NCBI GenBank assembly: GCA_028819295.1
Contig: JAPPMA010000081.1
Span: 1-33,321 of the forward strand
Direction: 5' to 3'
Origin: a bacterium
GTDB lineage: Bacteria; Actinomycetota; Acidimicrobiia; Acidimicrobiales; Bin134
Length of the DNA: 33,321 nucleotides
Shown: piece by piece, positions 7,853-16,846 of the stretch
Numbering within the stretch: the stretch's first letter is position 1
Layout of the letters: each line of letters begins with the position of its first letter
Made by a program: the position numbers and the translations under genes
Notes under the pieces: model-generated
The model's database searches: none
The model's input: the letters and a program-made list of their open reading frames with translations, nothing else
Told to the model about the DNA's origin: nothing

Positions 7853-8989
7853 CTACCCACCGGGAGTCTTGTAGATGACAGCGAACATCCCGTCGGTGCT
7901 GTGGTCTTGGGGAAGGACGAGGGCGCCGCGGCCGTGGGGGCGCCAGCGAGGGGCGGCGATGGGGACTGCGACGGCATCGGGGTGCTCTCGGGCCACCAAT
8001 TGGTCAATGGCCACGGTCTCGGCCTTGGTCATGGTGCAGACGCTGTAGACCACCACTCCCCCCGGGCGGACGAGGCCGAATGCAGCGCAGACCAGCTCTG
8101 CCTGGAGAAGGGCCAGTTCCTCCACATCTTCGGGTGTTATCCGCCAGCGGGCGTCGGCCCGCCGCCCCAGCACGCCCAGTCCCGAGCAGGGGGCGTCCAC
8201 CAGCACCCGGTCGAAAGTGCCGGGGCGAAATGGCGCCTGGAAGCCGTTGGCGGCCACCACTCCCGCCAAAAGAGCGCCGGTCTTGGCGGCGTTGGCCGCC
8301 ACCAATCGGGCCCGATGCCGACGATGATCAGCCGCCACAACTGCGGCTCGACTGCGGGCCATGGCCGTTGCTTTGCCTCCTGGGCCGGCGCACATGTCCA
8401 GCACCCGCTCTCCCGGCTGAGGGTCGACCAACTCGGCCACCCATTGCGAAGCCTGGTCCTGGGTGTAGCCGTCGAGCCGAACGGTGACCGGTGGCGGCCG
8501 GTTCATGTGCTCCAACGCGGCGTGGGCATCGTCAGCACCAAGATCAAGTTCCAGCCGTTCAACAACCCAGTCCGGATAGCTGAGCCGGATCGCCTCGGCA
8601 GGCCAAGCGGCCTCCAGGTCGGCCACCCGCCGCAAGACGGCGTTGACGAATCCCCGTTGGCGGCGGGACGCGGCCTGGACGGTCTCGCTCACCGCGGCAT
8701 AGGCCGGGGTGCCCATCATGTGCAGCTGGTAGGCCCCAACCCGCAGCAGGTTGCGGGTGGCGAGATCAGGCGGGTCGGCCACAAAGCCGTCAATGAGGTG
8801 GTCAAGGGCCCGGCGCATGCGGGTGACCCCGTAGACCAACTCGGTGATGAGCCCGGCATCGCGTTCGGGCAAATCGGCTGAGGCCAATACCAGGTTGGCA
8901 AAAGCGCCGTCGCCCTCAATCCGGTCGAGGAGCTGGGCTGCGACGGCTCGGGCATTCCCCGACGCCCCACCCGATGGGGGGCGGCTCAC
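7853..8989 (-). CDS. rsmB: 16S rRNA m5C967 methyltransferase
   Basis: 378 aa from a GTG that overlaps the fmt stop (GTGA). The N-terminal ~130 residues are the NusB-like RNA-binding domain. The catalytic domain has the SAM motif D-M-C-A-G-P-G-G-K (198-206), V-D-A-P-C-S-G-L-G (Cys268) and Y-S-V-C-T-M (Cys318). The two cysteines are 50 residues apart, as in E. coli RsmB: one attacks C6 and the other releases the product. The frame is also open upstream inside fmt, but that part is a shadow. It is a little shorter than the E. coli enzyme. Confidence 0.94.
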   Translation of the reverse strand: MSRPPSGGASGNARAVAAQLLDRIEGDGAFANLVLASADLPERDAGLITELVYGVTRMRRALDHLIDGFVADPPDLATRNLLRVGAYQLHMMGTPAYAAVSETVQAASRRQRGFVNAVLRRVADLEAAWPAEAIRLSYPDWVVERLELDLGADDAHAALEHMNRPPPVTVRLDGYTQDQASQWVAELVDPQPGERVLDMCAGPGGKATAMARSRAAVVAADHRRHRARLVAANAAKTGALLAGVVAANGFQAPFRPGTFDRVLVDAPCSGLGVLGRRADARWRITPEDVEELALLQAELVCAAFGLVRPGGVVVYSVCTMTKAETVAIDQLVAREHPDAVAVPIAAPRWRPHGRGALVLPQDHSTDGMFAVIYKTPGG

Positions 8990-9867
8990 GACCCGAGCCG
9001 GTCGCTCGGCGTCAGGCGGGCCCCCCGGAGCCAGTCCTCGGCGGCTTGGCGCGCCTTGCCCTCGGCCTGCACTTCGACCAGGCGCAGCAGACCGTGGCCG
9101 GTGCCGACGACAGGTCCTTGGAGTTCGCCCGGCGGATGGGATCCTTCGACTGGGTGGGCCGACCAGACTTTCAAGGTCTTGCCTCGCCACATCGTCCACG
9201 CCCCGCCCACCCGGACTTGGCGATGCAGGAACTCCGCCGGTTGCCCCCAGTCGAGGTGAAGCTCGTCTCGGGTGATCTTGGCGGCGTACACCGGCTCGCC
9301 CTGCTGGGGCTGGGGCGCGCCCAGGCCATCGCGCAGCGCGCTCACCAACATGGGAACCGCGGCGTCCACCAGATCAGCCCGCAGCGATGCCGCGGTCGCG
9401 TCAGGGGCGATGGGCACCTCGACCCGGCGGTACACCCGACCGGTGTCGAGCCTCTCGGCCACCTCCATCAGACACACCCCGGCGGTCTGGTCACCGGCCA
9501 GGATGGCCCGCTCCACCGGGGCCGCCCCCCGCCACCGGGGTAGCAGCGAGAAGTGAACGTTGACCATGGCCAACCGGTTGAGGATGTGAGGCCTGATGAT
9601 CTGCCCGAAGGCCACCACCACCCCCAGGTCGGCATCGGAGCCCAACACGTCGTCCGCTTCGGAGGAAACCGGAATGCCCAGATTCTGAGCCGAGGCCTTC
9701 ACCGGGCTGGGAGTGGGACCGGCCCGCCGCCCGCGGCGCTTGTCGGCCCCGGTCACCGCCAAGGCCACCTCGAATCCGGCCTCCCCCAGCGCCTCCAAGA
9801 ACGGCACCGACTCCTCAGGAGTGCCGAGGTAGACGAGCCGGCGAATGTCCGCCGGCGGGTCGATCAC
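8986..9867 (-). CDS. fmt: Methionyl-tRNA formyltransferase
   Basis: 293 aa. It formylates Met-tRNAfMet using 10-formyl-THF. The catalytic triad is visible: Asn103 and His105 in V-N-V-H-F-S-L-L-P-R-W-R-G-A-A-P, and Asp141 in L-D-T-G-R-V-Y. The N-terminal Rossmann-like strand is L-V-Y-L-G-T-P-E. The C-terminal OB-like tRNA-binding domain is complete. The GTG at 9867 overlaps the def stop as GTGA. The def-fmt pair acts on opposite ends of the same formyl cycle. Confidence 0.96.
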   Translation of the reverse strand: MIDPPADIRRLVYLGTPEESVPFLEALGEAGFEVALAVTGADKRRGRRAGPTPSPVKASAQNLGIPVSSEADDVLGSDADLGVVVAFGQIIRPHILNRLAMVNVHFSLLPRWRGAAPVERAILAGDQTAGVCLMEVAERLDTGRVYRRVEVPIAPDATAASLRADLVDAAVPMLVSALRDGLGAPQPQQGEPVYAAKITRDELHLDWGQPAEFLHRQVRVGGAWTMWRGKTLKVWSAHPVEGSHPPGELQGPVVGTGHGLLRLVEVQAEGKARQAAEDWLRGARLTPSDRLGS

Positions 9868-10397
9868 GGCAGCGACAGCCCGTCGCCGGCACCAGGTGGG
9901 CGGCTCGGCCCACTCATGGCCCGCTCTCGGAGAATGCGCTTGGCCTCCCGGCGCTGGTCCTCGTCCAGGTAGTCGAGCAGGATCTTGCCCGCCAGGTGGT
10001 CGAGCTCGTGCTGGAATAGGCGAGCCTCGAGATCCTCGGCCTCAAGACTTACCTCGTTGCCGTCCAGGTCATAGCCCTTCAAATGGATGCTGCGGGGGCG
10101 GACGATCTCCCACGACAGCTCGGGCACCGACAGGCAGCCCTCGTTGTAGGTCCACTCCCCGTCGCTCTCGGTGATCTCGGGGTTGACCAGCACGCCGGGC
10201 CCCTCCCCGAAGTCGTACACGAAGAACCGCTGCGACACCCCCACCTGCGGTGCGGCCAAGCCGATGCCGGGTGCCTCGTACATGGCGGCGAGCATCTCCT
10301 GGCACAGATCGGCCATGGCGCCGTCGATGTCGGTCACATCTTCGGCCACGCGCCGCAGCACCGGATCGCCATACACCCGTATCCGCAGTGGGGCCAT
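9864..10397 (-). CDS. def: Peptide deformylase
   Basis: 177 aa. It removes the formyl group from nascent proteins. Motif 1 is G-I-G-L-A-A-P-Q (44-51), motif 2 is E-G-C-L-S-V-P-E (86-93; Cys88 binds the metal) and motif 3 is H-E-L-D-H (130-134; two metal His and the catalytic Glu). All three are intact. The C-terminus has a Pro/Gly-rich extension. The ATG at 10397 is only 22 bp from the divergent methyltransferase start, so the two promoters must overlap each other or the coding sequences. Confidence 0.96.
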   Translation of the reverse strand: MAPLRIRVYGDPVLRRVAEDVTDIDGAMADLCQEMLAAMYEAPGIGLAAPQVGVSQRFFVYDFGEGPGVLVNPEITESDGEWTYNEGCLSVPELSWEIVRPRSIHLKGYDLDGNEVSLEAEDLEARLFQHELDHLAGKILLDYLDEDQRREAKRILRERAMSGPSRPPGAGDGLSLP

Positions 10398-10419
10398 CGT
10401 TTCAGGTTACCGTCAATCC

Positions 10420-11019
10420 GTGGGCGACTCGCATTACTTCAGCGCCTCACCGGGCGGGAGACGGCGGCCGGGAACCGTCGGTTTGCGGGTGGGAGATCTG
10501 GATGTGGAATTGGCCACCGACCGAGGGGTGTTCTCCCCCGATGAGCTGGACTTCGGCACTCGATACCTGTTGGCCGAAGCGCCCCGTCCGCCTCAAAACG
10601 GCGCATTGCTGGACCTGGGCTGCGGCTATGGGCCCATTGCGGTGGCACTGGGCCAGTGGGCGCCCCAGGCCCCGCTGTGGGCTGTTGACGTGAACCCCCG
10701 GGCGCTGGAGCTGTGCCGAGCCAACCTGGATCGCCACGGCCGCCCCGACGCCGCGGCGTGCCTTCCCGACGACGTGCCCCCCGATGCGCGCTTTGCCGCC
10801 ATCTACTCCAACCCGCCTATCCGCATCGGCAAGGTCGCCTTGCACGAGGTGCTGGCAACTTGGCTGGGCCGATTGGCCACCGAGGGCCGGGCCTACCTGG
10901 TGGTGAACAAGAACCTGGGCTCCGATTCCCTGGCCCGATGGCTCAGCCAACAGGGCTGGCCCACCACCCGGCTGAGCTCCCGCCGCGGCTACCGGATCCT
11001 GGAGATTAGGAACAGCTAA
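10420..11019 (+). CDS. RsmC-like class I SAM methyltransferase
   Basis: 199 aa from a GTG at 10420. The SAM motif is L-L-D-L-G-C-G-Y-G-P-I-A-V-A, with A-V-D-V-N-P-R-A for the ribose acidic residue and S-N-P-P-I-R-I-G-K as the N-P-P-Y/F/I catalytic motif of amino-N-methylases. The Y-F-S-A-S-P start and D-L-D-V-E-L-A-T-D-R-G-V-F-S motif match the short RsmC-like (m2G of 16S rRNA) proteins of actinobacteria. TACCGT lies 6 nt upstream and could be the -10 of a leaderless message. It is the only plus-strand gene in this block. Its stop overlaps the convergent priA stop by 4 bp. Confidence 0.85.
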   Translation: MGDSHYFSASPGGRRRPGTVGLRVGDLDVELATDRGVFSPDELDFGTRYLLAEAPRPPQNGALLDLGCGYGPIAVALGQWAPQAPLWAVDVNPRALELCRANLDRHGRPDAAACLPDDVPPDARFAAIYSNPPIRIGKVALHEVLATWLGRLATEGRAYLVVNKNLGSDSLARWLSQQGWPTTRLSSRRGYRILEIRNS

Positions 11020-12728
11020 ATCGCCCTGATGGGGTCGACGTCGATGCGGAGCCGGCCGCTTGGGCGCTCCACTGAGGCGAGGGCATCGCAGAGGGTGTTG
11101 TAGTCGGGGGCTCGCAGGAAGAACTGGCCGCCGGGGTCGGGGGCGATCTGAATACCCAACGGGGCGCCGAATCGCGCCATGTATTCCCCGGCCTCCGGCC
11201 CTGAAACCACGGCGATGGCGCCGTAGGGAGGCAGGCCCAGCTCTTGGCGGCGGTCTCGCTCATAGCGGGCCAGCAGCGCCGCGTCAGCCCGGAGCGCGGC
11301 GGTCACCACGGGGTCGTCGGGCAGGCGGGTTTGCAGCACGATCTTCCCGCCAGACTCACGGGGCCCGGTGATCCGGGCGGCTCGGGCAATGAGAGCCAAC
11401 GCCTGCTCTCGGGCCCGGAATCGGGGAGCCAGCAGCTCTTGGTCGAACTCCAGGAAAGCGACCACATCGAACGGTCGGCCCAAGTGCAGCACCGCCTCGG
11501 TGCCCACCACCACCCGGGCCGTGGGCGGGCCGACATAGCCGCCGCCGGTGGCCTCGGCCACTGGCGTGCGAACCAGCGCCTCGATCTCCTCGCGAACCCG
11601 CTTGATCCCGGCCCGCAGGTTGCGCATCGCGGTGCTGCCGCACTCTGCGCACACGGTCGGGCGGCTGTGGCCGGCCGACCGGCACACCAAGCGCTTGTCG
11701 TCGTCCTGGCGCATGGGCGCCCCGCACTCGGCACACACGGCGAGCTCGCCGCACACCCGGCAGGCCAGCAGCAGCGACCGGCCCCGGCGGTTCAGCACGC
11801 AAGCCGCCCGCCCCCCGTCGCGCAGCGCCTGGACCAGCTTCGGCGAGTACAGGCCGGCGCGCCCCGGGTCCTCGCTGCGGCGGTCCACCACATCCACCTG
11901 CGGCCAGCCGGCCCGCTCGGTGCCCCGCGATGGGCGCATCACCGGCCGGGACCGCAGCGCCTCCAAGGAGGGCACCGGCGACAGCAGCACGCAGGGCACG
12001 CCCGCCCGCCGGGCCCGCTCGACGGCGACGTCTCGGCCGCTCCACGTGGGAGCCGACTCTGAGCGATACGACTCGTCGTGCTCGTCAACCACCACCACTG
12101 CGGCCAGATCAGGAGCCGGCGCCCACGCAGCCGACACCGTGCCCACCACGGTGGCCCCCGCCGCGGCCGCGGCCCAGCCTTCCGGGTATCGCACGGCCCA
12201 CACCCCTTCCCTTACCAACCTCCTTGCCAACTCGTCAGCTCGGTCGTGGTCGGGCACCAACACCAGCGCCTGGCCTCGCGACGCGGCGACGAGTGCGATG
12301 GGCAAAGGATCGTCGGAGGGCCCCTGGCGCAGGGTGCGGCCCTCTCCCTCAAAGAGATCGGGGTGGTCGCCTGAGGGCGCTGCCCGCGAGCGCGTGGGCC
12401 GGGGCAGGGCGGCCACCACTCGGGGAGGCGAGGCGGTCCGCAAGAAGTGGGCCCGGCGACCAGCCCATCGCCAGGCCGCCCATTGGCTCAGATCGATGAG
12501 CCCCCGGTCGGGTCCCCGGCTGCTCAGCTTGGCCAGCGGGGCGGGCTCCACCCCTTCGGGGGATTCCACGCCCACTTCGGTGACCCAGCCCCCCACCCGG
12601 CGACCATGCAGCACCACCCGGACCATGGACCCCACCCCGAACCGGGGATCGTCGGTCCAGCCCTTGGGGACCGTGTACGTGAACTCGCGGTCTATGGCAA
12701 CAACGTCGGTCAGAACCCGAACGTTCAC
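11016..12728 (-). CDS. priA: PriA-like primosomal protein without Walker A
   Basis: 570 aa, shorter than the ~730 of E. coli. The N-terminal 3'-DNA-binding domain is present (V-L-T-D-V-V-A-I-D-R-E-F-T-Y-T-V-P). The helicase Walker A loop G-x-T-G-S-G-K-T is missing where it should lie, around residues 130-155, while a Walker B-like V-V-V-V-D-E-H-D-E-S-Y remains. The zinc region has C-R-V-C, C-A-E-C, a single C in L-V-C-R-S-A-G-H and a last C-A-E-C, so seven of the usual eight cysteines. Loss of ATPase motifs is known for actinobacterial PriA, which may act as a scaffold for replication restart instead of a helicase. GTG start, 15 nt after metK. Confidence 0.88.
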   Translation of the reverse strand: MNVRVLTDVVAIDREFTYTVPKGWTDDPRFGVGSMVRVVLHGRRVGGWVTEVGVESPEGVEPAPLAKLSSRGPDRGLIDLSQWAAWRWAGRRAHFLRTASPPRVVAALPRPTRSRAAPSGDHPDLFEGEGRTLRQGPSDDPLPIALVAASRGQALVLVPDHDRADELARRLVREGVWAVRYPEGWAAAAAGATVVGTVSAAWAPAPDLAAVVVVDEHDESYRSESAPTWSGRDVAVERARRAGVPCVLLSPVPSLEALRSRPVMRPSRGTERAGWPQVDVVDRRSEDPGRAGLYSPKLVQALRDGGRAACVLNRRGRSLLLACRVCGELAVCAECGAPMRQDDDKRLVCRSAGHSRPTVCAECGSTAMRNLRAGIKRVREEIEALVRTPVAEATGGGYVGPPTARVVVGTEAVLHLGRPFDVVAFLEFDQELLAPRFRAREQALALIARAARITGPRESGGKIVLQTRLPDDPVVTAALRADAALLARYERDRRQELGLPPYGAIAVVSGPEAGEYMARFGAPLGIQIAPDPGGQFFLRAPDYNTLCDALASVERPSGRLRIDVDPIRAI

Positions 12729-12743
12729 ATGGCCTACACCGAA

Positions 12744-13919
12744 CTAGAGGCCGAGGGCAGAACGGAGGTCGTCCACCCGATCGGCGCGCTCCCAGGTGAA
12801 GATGCTCTCAGGGGTGCGTCCGAAGTGGCCGTACGCCGCTGTGTTCCGGTAGATCGGCCGCAGCAGCTCCAAATCCCGAATGATGGCCGCCGGGCGCAGA
12901 TCGAAGATCTCATTCACCTGGTGGCTGATCTTGGCCGGGTCCACCGCCTCGGTGCCGAAGGTCTCCACCATCACCGACATCGGGCGGGCGATGCCGATGG
13001 CATACGACACCTGCACCTCGCAGCGGGAAGCGGCGCCAGAGGCCACCACGTTCTTGGCCACCCAGCGGGCCGCATACGCCGCCGAGCGGTCCACCTTGCT
13101 GGGATCCTTGCCCGAAAAGGCACCCCCGCCGTGGCGGGCCATGCCCCCGTAGGTGTCGACAATGATCTTGCGCCCGGTCAGGCCGGCATCGGCCACCGGC
13201 CCACCCCTCACGAACTTCCCGGTGGGATTGACCAGCACGTCGTAGTCGTCGTCGCGGAACTGCTCGGGAACCACTGGGTCGATCACCTGCTCTTTGAGGT
13301 CGTCCTTCATCTCGTTGAGATCGGTCCCGTCGCGGTGGTGGGCTGATATCAGCACGGCGCTCAGCCCCACCGCCCTGGTTCCCTCGTACTCAAACGTCAC
13401 CTGGCTCTTGCCGTCGGGCCTCAGGTAGGGCACACACCCCGACCGGCGGACCTCGGTCAGGCGCTCGACCATTCGGTGGGCGATGTGGATGGGCAGCGGC
13501 ATCAGCTCGGGGGTCTCATCGCAGGCGAACCCGAACATCATCCCCTGGTCGCCGGCCCCCTGCTCCAGCGGGTCGAGCCGGTCCACGCCCTGGGCAATGT
13601 CGGGAGACTGGTCGTCGATGGACACCATCACCCCGCAGGTGTTGCCGTCGAAGCCGTAGTCCTCCCGGTCGTACCCGATCCCGGTGATGGTGTCGCGCAC
13701 CACCCGGGGGATGTCGATATACCCGTCGGTGGAGATCTCTCCGGCCACCACCACCAGTCCGGTGGTGACCAGGGTCTCACACGCCACCCGGCTGCCGATG
13801 TCCACGGCCAGCAGGGCATCCAGCACTCCGTCGGATATCTGATCGGCGATCTTGTCGGGATGGCCGCCGGTGACCGACTCAGACGTGAAGCGGTGTCGGC
13901 CATTTGACCCTTGGCTCAT
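12744..13919 (-). CDS. metK: S-adenosylmethionine synthetase
   Basis: 391 aa, full length. It makes SAM from methionine and ATP. Visible motifs are [13 protein letters not shown] at the N-terminus, [10 protein letters not shown] in the methionine/ATP loop and [15 protein letters not shown] (P-loop-like) in the second half. Supplying SAM next to several methyltransferase genes is coincidental but apt. The ATG at 13919 overlaps the coaBC stop as ATGA. Confidence 0.97.
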   Translation of the reverse strand: MSQGSNGRHRFTSESVTGGHPDKIADQISDGVLDALLAVDIGSRVACETLVTTGLVVVAGEISTDGYIDIPRVVRDTITGIGYDREDYGFDGNTCGVMVSIDDQSPDIAQGVDRLDPLEQGAGDQGMMFGFACDETPELMPLPIHIAHRMVERLTEVRRSGCVPYLRPDGKSQVTFEYEGTRAVGLSAVLISAHHRDGTDLNEMKDDLKEQVIDPVVPEQFRDDDYDVLVNPTGKFVRGGPVADAGLTGRKIIVDTYGGMARHGGGAFSGKDPSKVDRSAAYAARWVAKNVVASGAASRCEVQVSYAIGIARPMSVMVETFGTEAVDPAKISHQVNEIFDLRPAAIIRDLELLRPIYRNTAAYGHFGRTPESIFTWERADRVDDLRSALGL

Positions 13920-15157
13920 TGATTCTCCTCACGGGCGTCGGCCCGGTCTTCCATCACCAAGTCGAGGACGGCTCGGGCCACCTGGCGTTTGGAGCGCAGT
14001 CCGACCGGCCGGACCCGGCCATCGGAAGCTAGCACCGTCACCTCGTTGGTGTCGCAGGCGAAACCTACGTTCTCGGCCGCCACGTCATTGGCCACGATGT
14101 AGTCGGCGCACTTGCCGCTCAGCTTGGCCGCCGCGTTGTCAGCCACATCGCAGGTCTCGGCGGCAAACCCCACCAAGATCTGGCCCTCCGGCTTGGATGC
14201 CCCCAACCCAGCGAGGATGTCGGGAGTGGGCTCCAGTTGGATGGCGGGCACGCCATCGCTCTTTTTGATCTTCACCCCCGCGGGATCTACCGGGCGGAAA
14301 TCGGCTACCGCCGCAGCCATGATCACCACATCGACTTCCTTGGCGGCCTCAGCGGTGGCCACAGCCATCTCCTCGGCGGTGTTCACTCTCACCACCGTGA
14401 CCCCTGGCGCCACGGTGGGGCCCAGGGGCCCAGGGCGGTCCACGGTGGAGACGAGGGTCACCTCGGCGCCCCGGGCGGCGGCCTCTTCGGCGAAGGCGTA
14501 GCCCTGCTTGCCCGACGACCGGTTCCCGATATAGCGCACCGGATCGATGGGCTCCCGAGTGCCCCCCGCGGTTACCACCACCGACAGACCGCCCATATCG
14601 AGGCGTCGGCCGGAGAAATCGAGCACCCGGTCCACCTCGGCCACTATGTCGGCTGGCGAGCTGAGCCTGCCCGCACCCTCGTCGCCCCCCGCCAAGCGGC
14701 CCGACTCCGGTCCCACAATGGAAACACCCCGCTTGACCAGGGTAGCGATGTTGTCGGCCACCGCCGGGTGCTCCCACATCTCGGTGTGCATGGCCGGACA
14801 GATCACCACCGGCGCCCGGGTGGCGATGAGCGTGGCCGTGAGCAGGTCGGAGCTGATGCCGGCGGCGTAGGCGCCGATCACCCGGGCGGTGGCCGGGGCG
14901 ACGAGCACGCAATCGGCCGTCTGGCCCAGCGTGGTGTGGGGAATGGGGTCGTCCTCGTCGAAGAGGCTCATCCGAACCGGCTCTGAGGCCAGCGCATCGA
15001 AGGTGGCGCGGCCCACAAACCGGGTGGCGCCGTTGGTGAGCACTGGAATCACGTGGGTGCCCGCATCCATCAGCCGGCGGCAGACTTCAACCGCCTTGTA
15101 CGCCGCGATCCCCCCGCTCACGCCGAGCACGATGCGCTTGCCGGCGAGCGAATTCAT
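13916..15157 (-). CDS. coaBC: Bifunctional phosphopantothenoylcysteine decarboxylase/synthetase
   Basis: 413 aa from ATG 15157, 7 nt after the rpoZ stop. The N-terminal CoaC flavoprotein begins [15 protein letters not shown] and has the P-A-M-H-T-E-M-W motif; His in place of the E. coli Asn also occurs in mycobacteria. The C-terminal CoaB has [15 protein letters not shown] and N-R-S-S-G-K-Q-G for CTP binding. It couples cysteine to phosphopantothenate and decarboxylates the product on the way to coenzyme A. Confidence 0.95.
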   Translation of the reverse strand: MNSLAGKRIVLGVSGGIAAYKAVEVCRRLMDAGTHVIPVLTNGATRFVGRATFDALASEPVRMSLFDEDDPIPHTTLGQTADCVLVAPATARVIGAYAAGISSDLLTATLIATRAPVVICPAMHTEMWEHPAVADNIATLVKRGVSIVGPESGRLAGGDEGAGRLSSPADIVAEVDRVLDFSGRRLDMGGLSVVVTAGGTREPIDPVRYIGNRSSGKQGYAFAEEAAARGAEVTLVSTVDRPGPLGPTVAPGVTVVRVNTAEEMAVATAEAAKEVDVVIMAAAVADFRPVDPAGVKIKKSDGVPAIQLEPTPDILAGLGASKPEGQILVGFAAETCDVADNAAAKLSGKCADYIVANDVAAENVGFACDTNEVTVLASDGRVRPVGLRSKRQVARAVLDLVMEDRADAREENQ

Positions 15158-15164
15158 TGGCTTG

Positions 15165-15530
15165 TCAGGACGCAGAGTTGAGATCGGCCTCGGCCTGATC
15201 GGCGCCGTCGCGGTCATCCCCACCGGTCTCGGCTTCACCGGTGGGAATCAAGGTGTCGGCCAGAACCCCCTCTTCGGGCACCTCAGGAGGATCAACCGCA
15301 ACGATCTTGTCCGACGCGATCTCTTCGAAGGCTATGGACAGAGGCTTGCGGGACATGGTAAGCACCTGCGGCGGAACCATCGCCCCCAAGCCCTCGCCGA
15401 GCTGGCCGAAGTAGGAGTTGATCTGGCAGGCCCTCAGCGCTCCCAGGGTAACCAGGCGGAACTTGGAGTCGGTGCGGCCCAGGAGTTCCTCGATGGTCGG
15501 GTACATCATGGTGTCGTGCTGTTCGGTCAT
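15165..15530 (-). CDS. rpoZ: RNA polymerase omega subunit
   Basis: 121 aa. The core M-M-Y-P-T-I-E-E-L-L, S-K-F-R-L-V-T-L-G-A-L-R-A and the later K-P-L-S-I-A-F-E-E-I are typical of actinobacterial omega, which stabilises the beta' subunit. The C-terminal ~40 residues are acidic and poorly conserved. ATG at 15530; ATGs 7 and 8 codons further in would also work. The expected order gmk-rpoZ-coaBC supports the call. Confidence 0.9.
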   Translation of the reverse strand: MTEQHDTMMYPTIEELLGRTDSKFRLVTLGALRACQINSYFGQLGEGLGAMVPPQVLTMSRKPLSIAFEEIASDKIVAVDPPEVPEEGVLADTLIPTGEAETGGDDRDGADQAEADLNSAS

Positions 15531-15616
15531 CAGTGCAGCCTTCTTCCAACAGGTACTGAGAAGAGCGAGCCAATGGTATCAGGGCAGGCTGGCTTAATCG
15601 TCATCGACAAGCCGCC

Positions 15617-15680
15617 CCGACGGGCTTCTTCGATGAGAAGAGCCATCATGGCCGACGGGCTTCTTCGATGAGAAGAGCCA
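15617..15680. repeat. 35-bp-period tandem duplication at the 3' end of gmk
   Basis: Bases 15617-15645 and 15652-15680 are identical (29 bp) with a period of 35, which is not a multiple of three. The copies encode A-L-L-I-E-E-A-R-R twice in different frames, and the gmk stop (15648-15646) lies between them. Read through without the duplication, gmk would run on to a TGA that shares its A with the rpoZ ATG (TGATG). So the duplication may have shortened gmk and uncoupled rpoZ. Confidence 0.8.
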
Positions 15681-16170
15681 CCGCCGCCACCGCTTCGGTA
15701 AGGCTGTCGTTGACGACGTGGACCGCGTTGAGCTCATAGGCCAGGATTCGCTCGGAGTCGGCCAGGGCCAGCCGCTTGGCGATATGAGCCTCCGCATCGC
15801 CCCGGCCGCGCAAACGGGATTCCTGCTCGGCCGCTGATGGCGCTTCCACAAAGATGCACAAGGCATCGGGGTGGCTCTCCCTGACTTGGGCTGCTCCCTG
15901 GACATCGATCTCCAACAAGACATCACAGCCGGCCGGAGGATCGGGTTGTGGCGTTCCGTAGAGGTTTCCGGCGATCTCTGCCCATTCCACGAAGCCCCCC
16001 TCGGCGATCTTGGCCTGGAACTCGGCCTCGTCGGCGAACACATAGGCGGTTTCGGGCTCGTCAGGGCGACGCGCCCGGGTGGTCCATGAGCGGCTGAGCC
16101 ACAATCTGGGGTCCGCGGCCACCAGAGCGGCCGCGATCGTCCCCTTGCCGACCCCGCCGGGGCCGGACAA
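15646..16170 (-). CDS. gmk: Guanylate kinase
   Basis: Phosphorylates GMP to GDP. The P-loop [10 protein letters not shown], the GMP-binding [10 protein letters not shown] and [17 protein letters not shown], and L-E-I-D-V-Q-G-A are all seen. The start is a problem: TTG 16170 begins exactly at the P-loop and would delete its first beta strand, yet the in-frame codons upstream read [10 protein letters not shown], the expected strand. The only start-like codon covering it is CTG 16206, inside the end of mihF. No ATG or GTG is available. The C-terminus is altered by a tandem duplication. Identity is certain; the 5' end is not. Confidence 0.9.
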   Translation of the reverse strand: MSGPGGVGKGTIAAALVAADPRLWLSRSWTTRARRPDEPETAYVFADEAEFQAKIAEGGFVEWAEIAGNLYGTPQPDPPAGCDVLLEIDVQGAAQVRESHPDALCIFVEAPSAAEQESRLRGRGDAEAHIAKRLALADSERILAYELNAVHVVNDSLTEAVAAVALLIEEARRP

Positions 16171-16190
16171 AACGATGACGAGTGGCTGAT

Positions 16191-16511
16191 CTACGAGTCG
16201 CCGCAGCGTGCGAGCAGCGAGGCCCGCTGCTGATCGCCCAGCCCGCGGATGCGACGGCTGTCGGCAATGCCGACCTCGTCCATCATCTTGCGGGCCCGCA
16301 CCTTGCCCATGCCTGGAAGGGATTCCAAGACGGCGAGCACTTTGGTGCCGGCGATTACCTCGTCGGTTTCAGCATCTTCAAGCAGCTGAGCGAGCGTGAT
16401 GGTCTTCATCTTGAGCTTGTGCTTGACGTCGGCGCGCTTGCGGCGCACCTCGCCAGCCTTCTTCAACGCATCTTGACGCTGCTCTGCTGTCAATTGTGGG
16501 GGTCCTGCCAT
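16191..16511 (-). CDS. mihF: Actinobacterial integration host factor
   Basis: 106 aa, as usual for mIHF of actinobacteria, which is unrelated to the alpha/beta IHF of proteobacteria. The helix-turn-helix-like S2TH/HhH core is [21 protein letters not shown], and the N-terminal helix is basic ([11 protein letters not shown]). It bends DNA non-specifically and supports nucleoid structure. First gene of the mihF-gmk-rpoZ group, ATG at 16511. The spacing to gmk is negative if gmk starts at CTG 16206. Confidence 0.95.
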   Translation of the reverse strand: MAGPPQLTAEQRQDALKKAGEVRRKRADVKHKLKMKTITLAQLLEDAETDEVIAGTKVLAVLESLPGMGKVRARKMMDEVGIADSRRIRGLGDQQRASLLARCGDS

Positions 16512-16517
16512 TACACC

Positions 16518-16523
16518 ATTGTA
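16518..16523 (-). promoter_or_regulatory. -10 element of mihF, probably leaderless
   Basis: TACAAT on the minus strand ends 6 nt before the mihF ATG, so transcription would start at the codon. No Shine-Dalgarno is seen and no good -35 lies 17-18 bp upstream. The same spacing occurs at the ATPase gene (2461-2466) and at abiEi (21903-21908). Confidence 0.45.
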
Positions 16524-16690
16524 GTTTCAACTTCAAGTCTTGTGGTGGATTTCTGCTGTTATGCCGGGAGACCGCCCTTTTGGCCCAGCAGGTCCTGGTG
16601 GAGCGGGGCGAGATCAGCCCCGGCGCGCCGATAGGGAAAAGGGGGGAAAGACCGTCGGGCGTCCCCCGCCAGCCGCATAATGGGACCGAG

Positions 16691-16829
16691 ATGTGTGGCC
16701 GGTACAGCCTGACCTCCAGCCTGCAAGAGCTGGCCGAAGGGCAATCGCATCCCGTCCTGCGCCATCATCACCACTGAGGCCAACGACGTCCCCGAAGTCA
16801 CCGCGCCGCTGCCCCGGCTCCCCTTCTGA
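16691..16829 (+). pseudogene. SRAP (HMCES/YedK) gene relic with internal deletion
   Basis: M-C-G-R-Y-S-L-T-S-S-L-Q-E-L-A-E (from ATG 16691) is the conserved start of SRAP proteins, whose Cys2 crosslinks to abasic sites in single-stranded DNA. About 20 codons later, in the +1 frame from 16758, comes C-A-I-I-T-T-E-A-N-D-V-P-E-V, a motif from the C-terminal third of the family, ending at a TGA at 16829. The ~400 bp between them is gone. The deleted product cannot be functional. The 179 bp before it (16512-16690) hold nothing beyond the mihF -10. Confidence 0.75.
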
Positions 16830-16846
16830 GCGTGTAGGTTGGGCCT

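Noticed and set aside
8974-9543. Plus-strand frames opposite fmt and rsmB
   Set aside because: They mirror well-supported minus-strand genes codon by codon.
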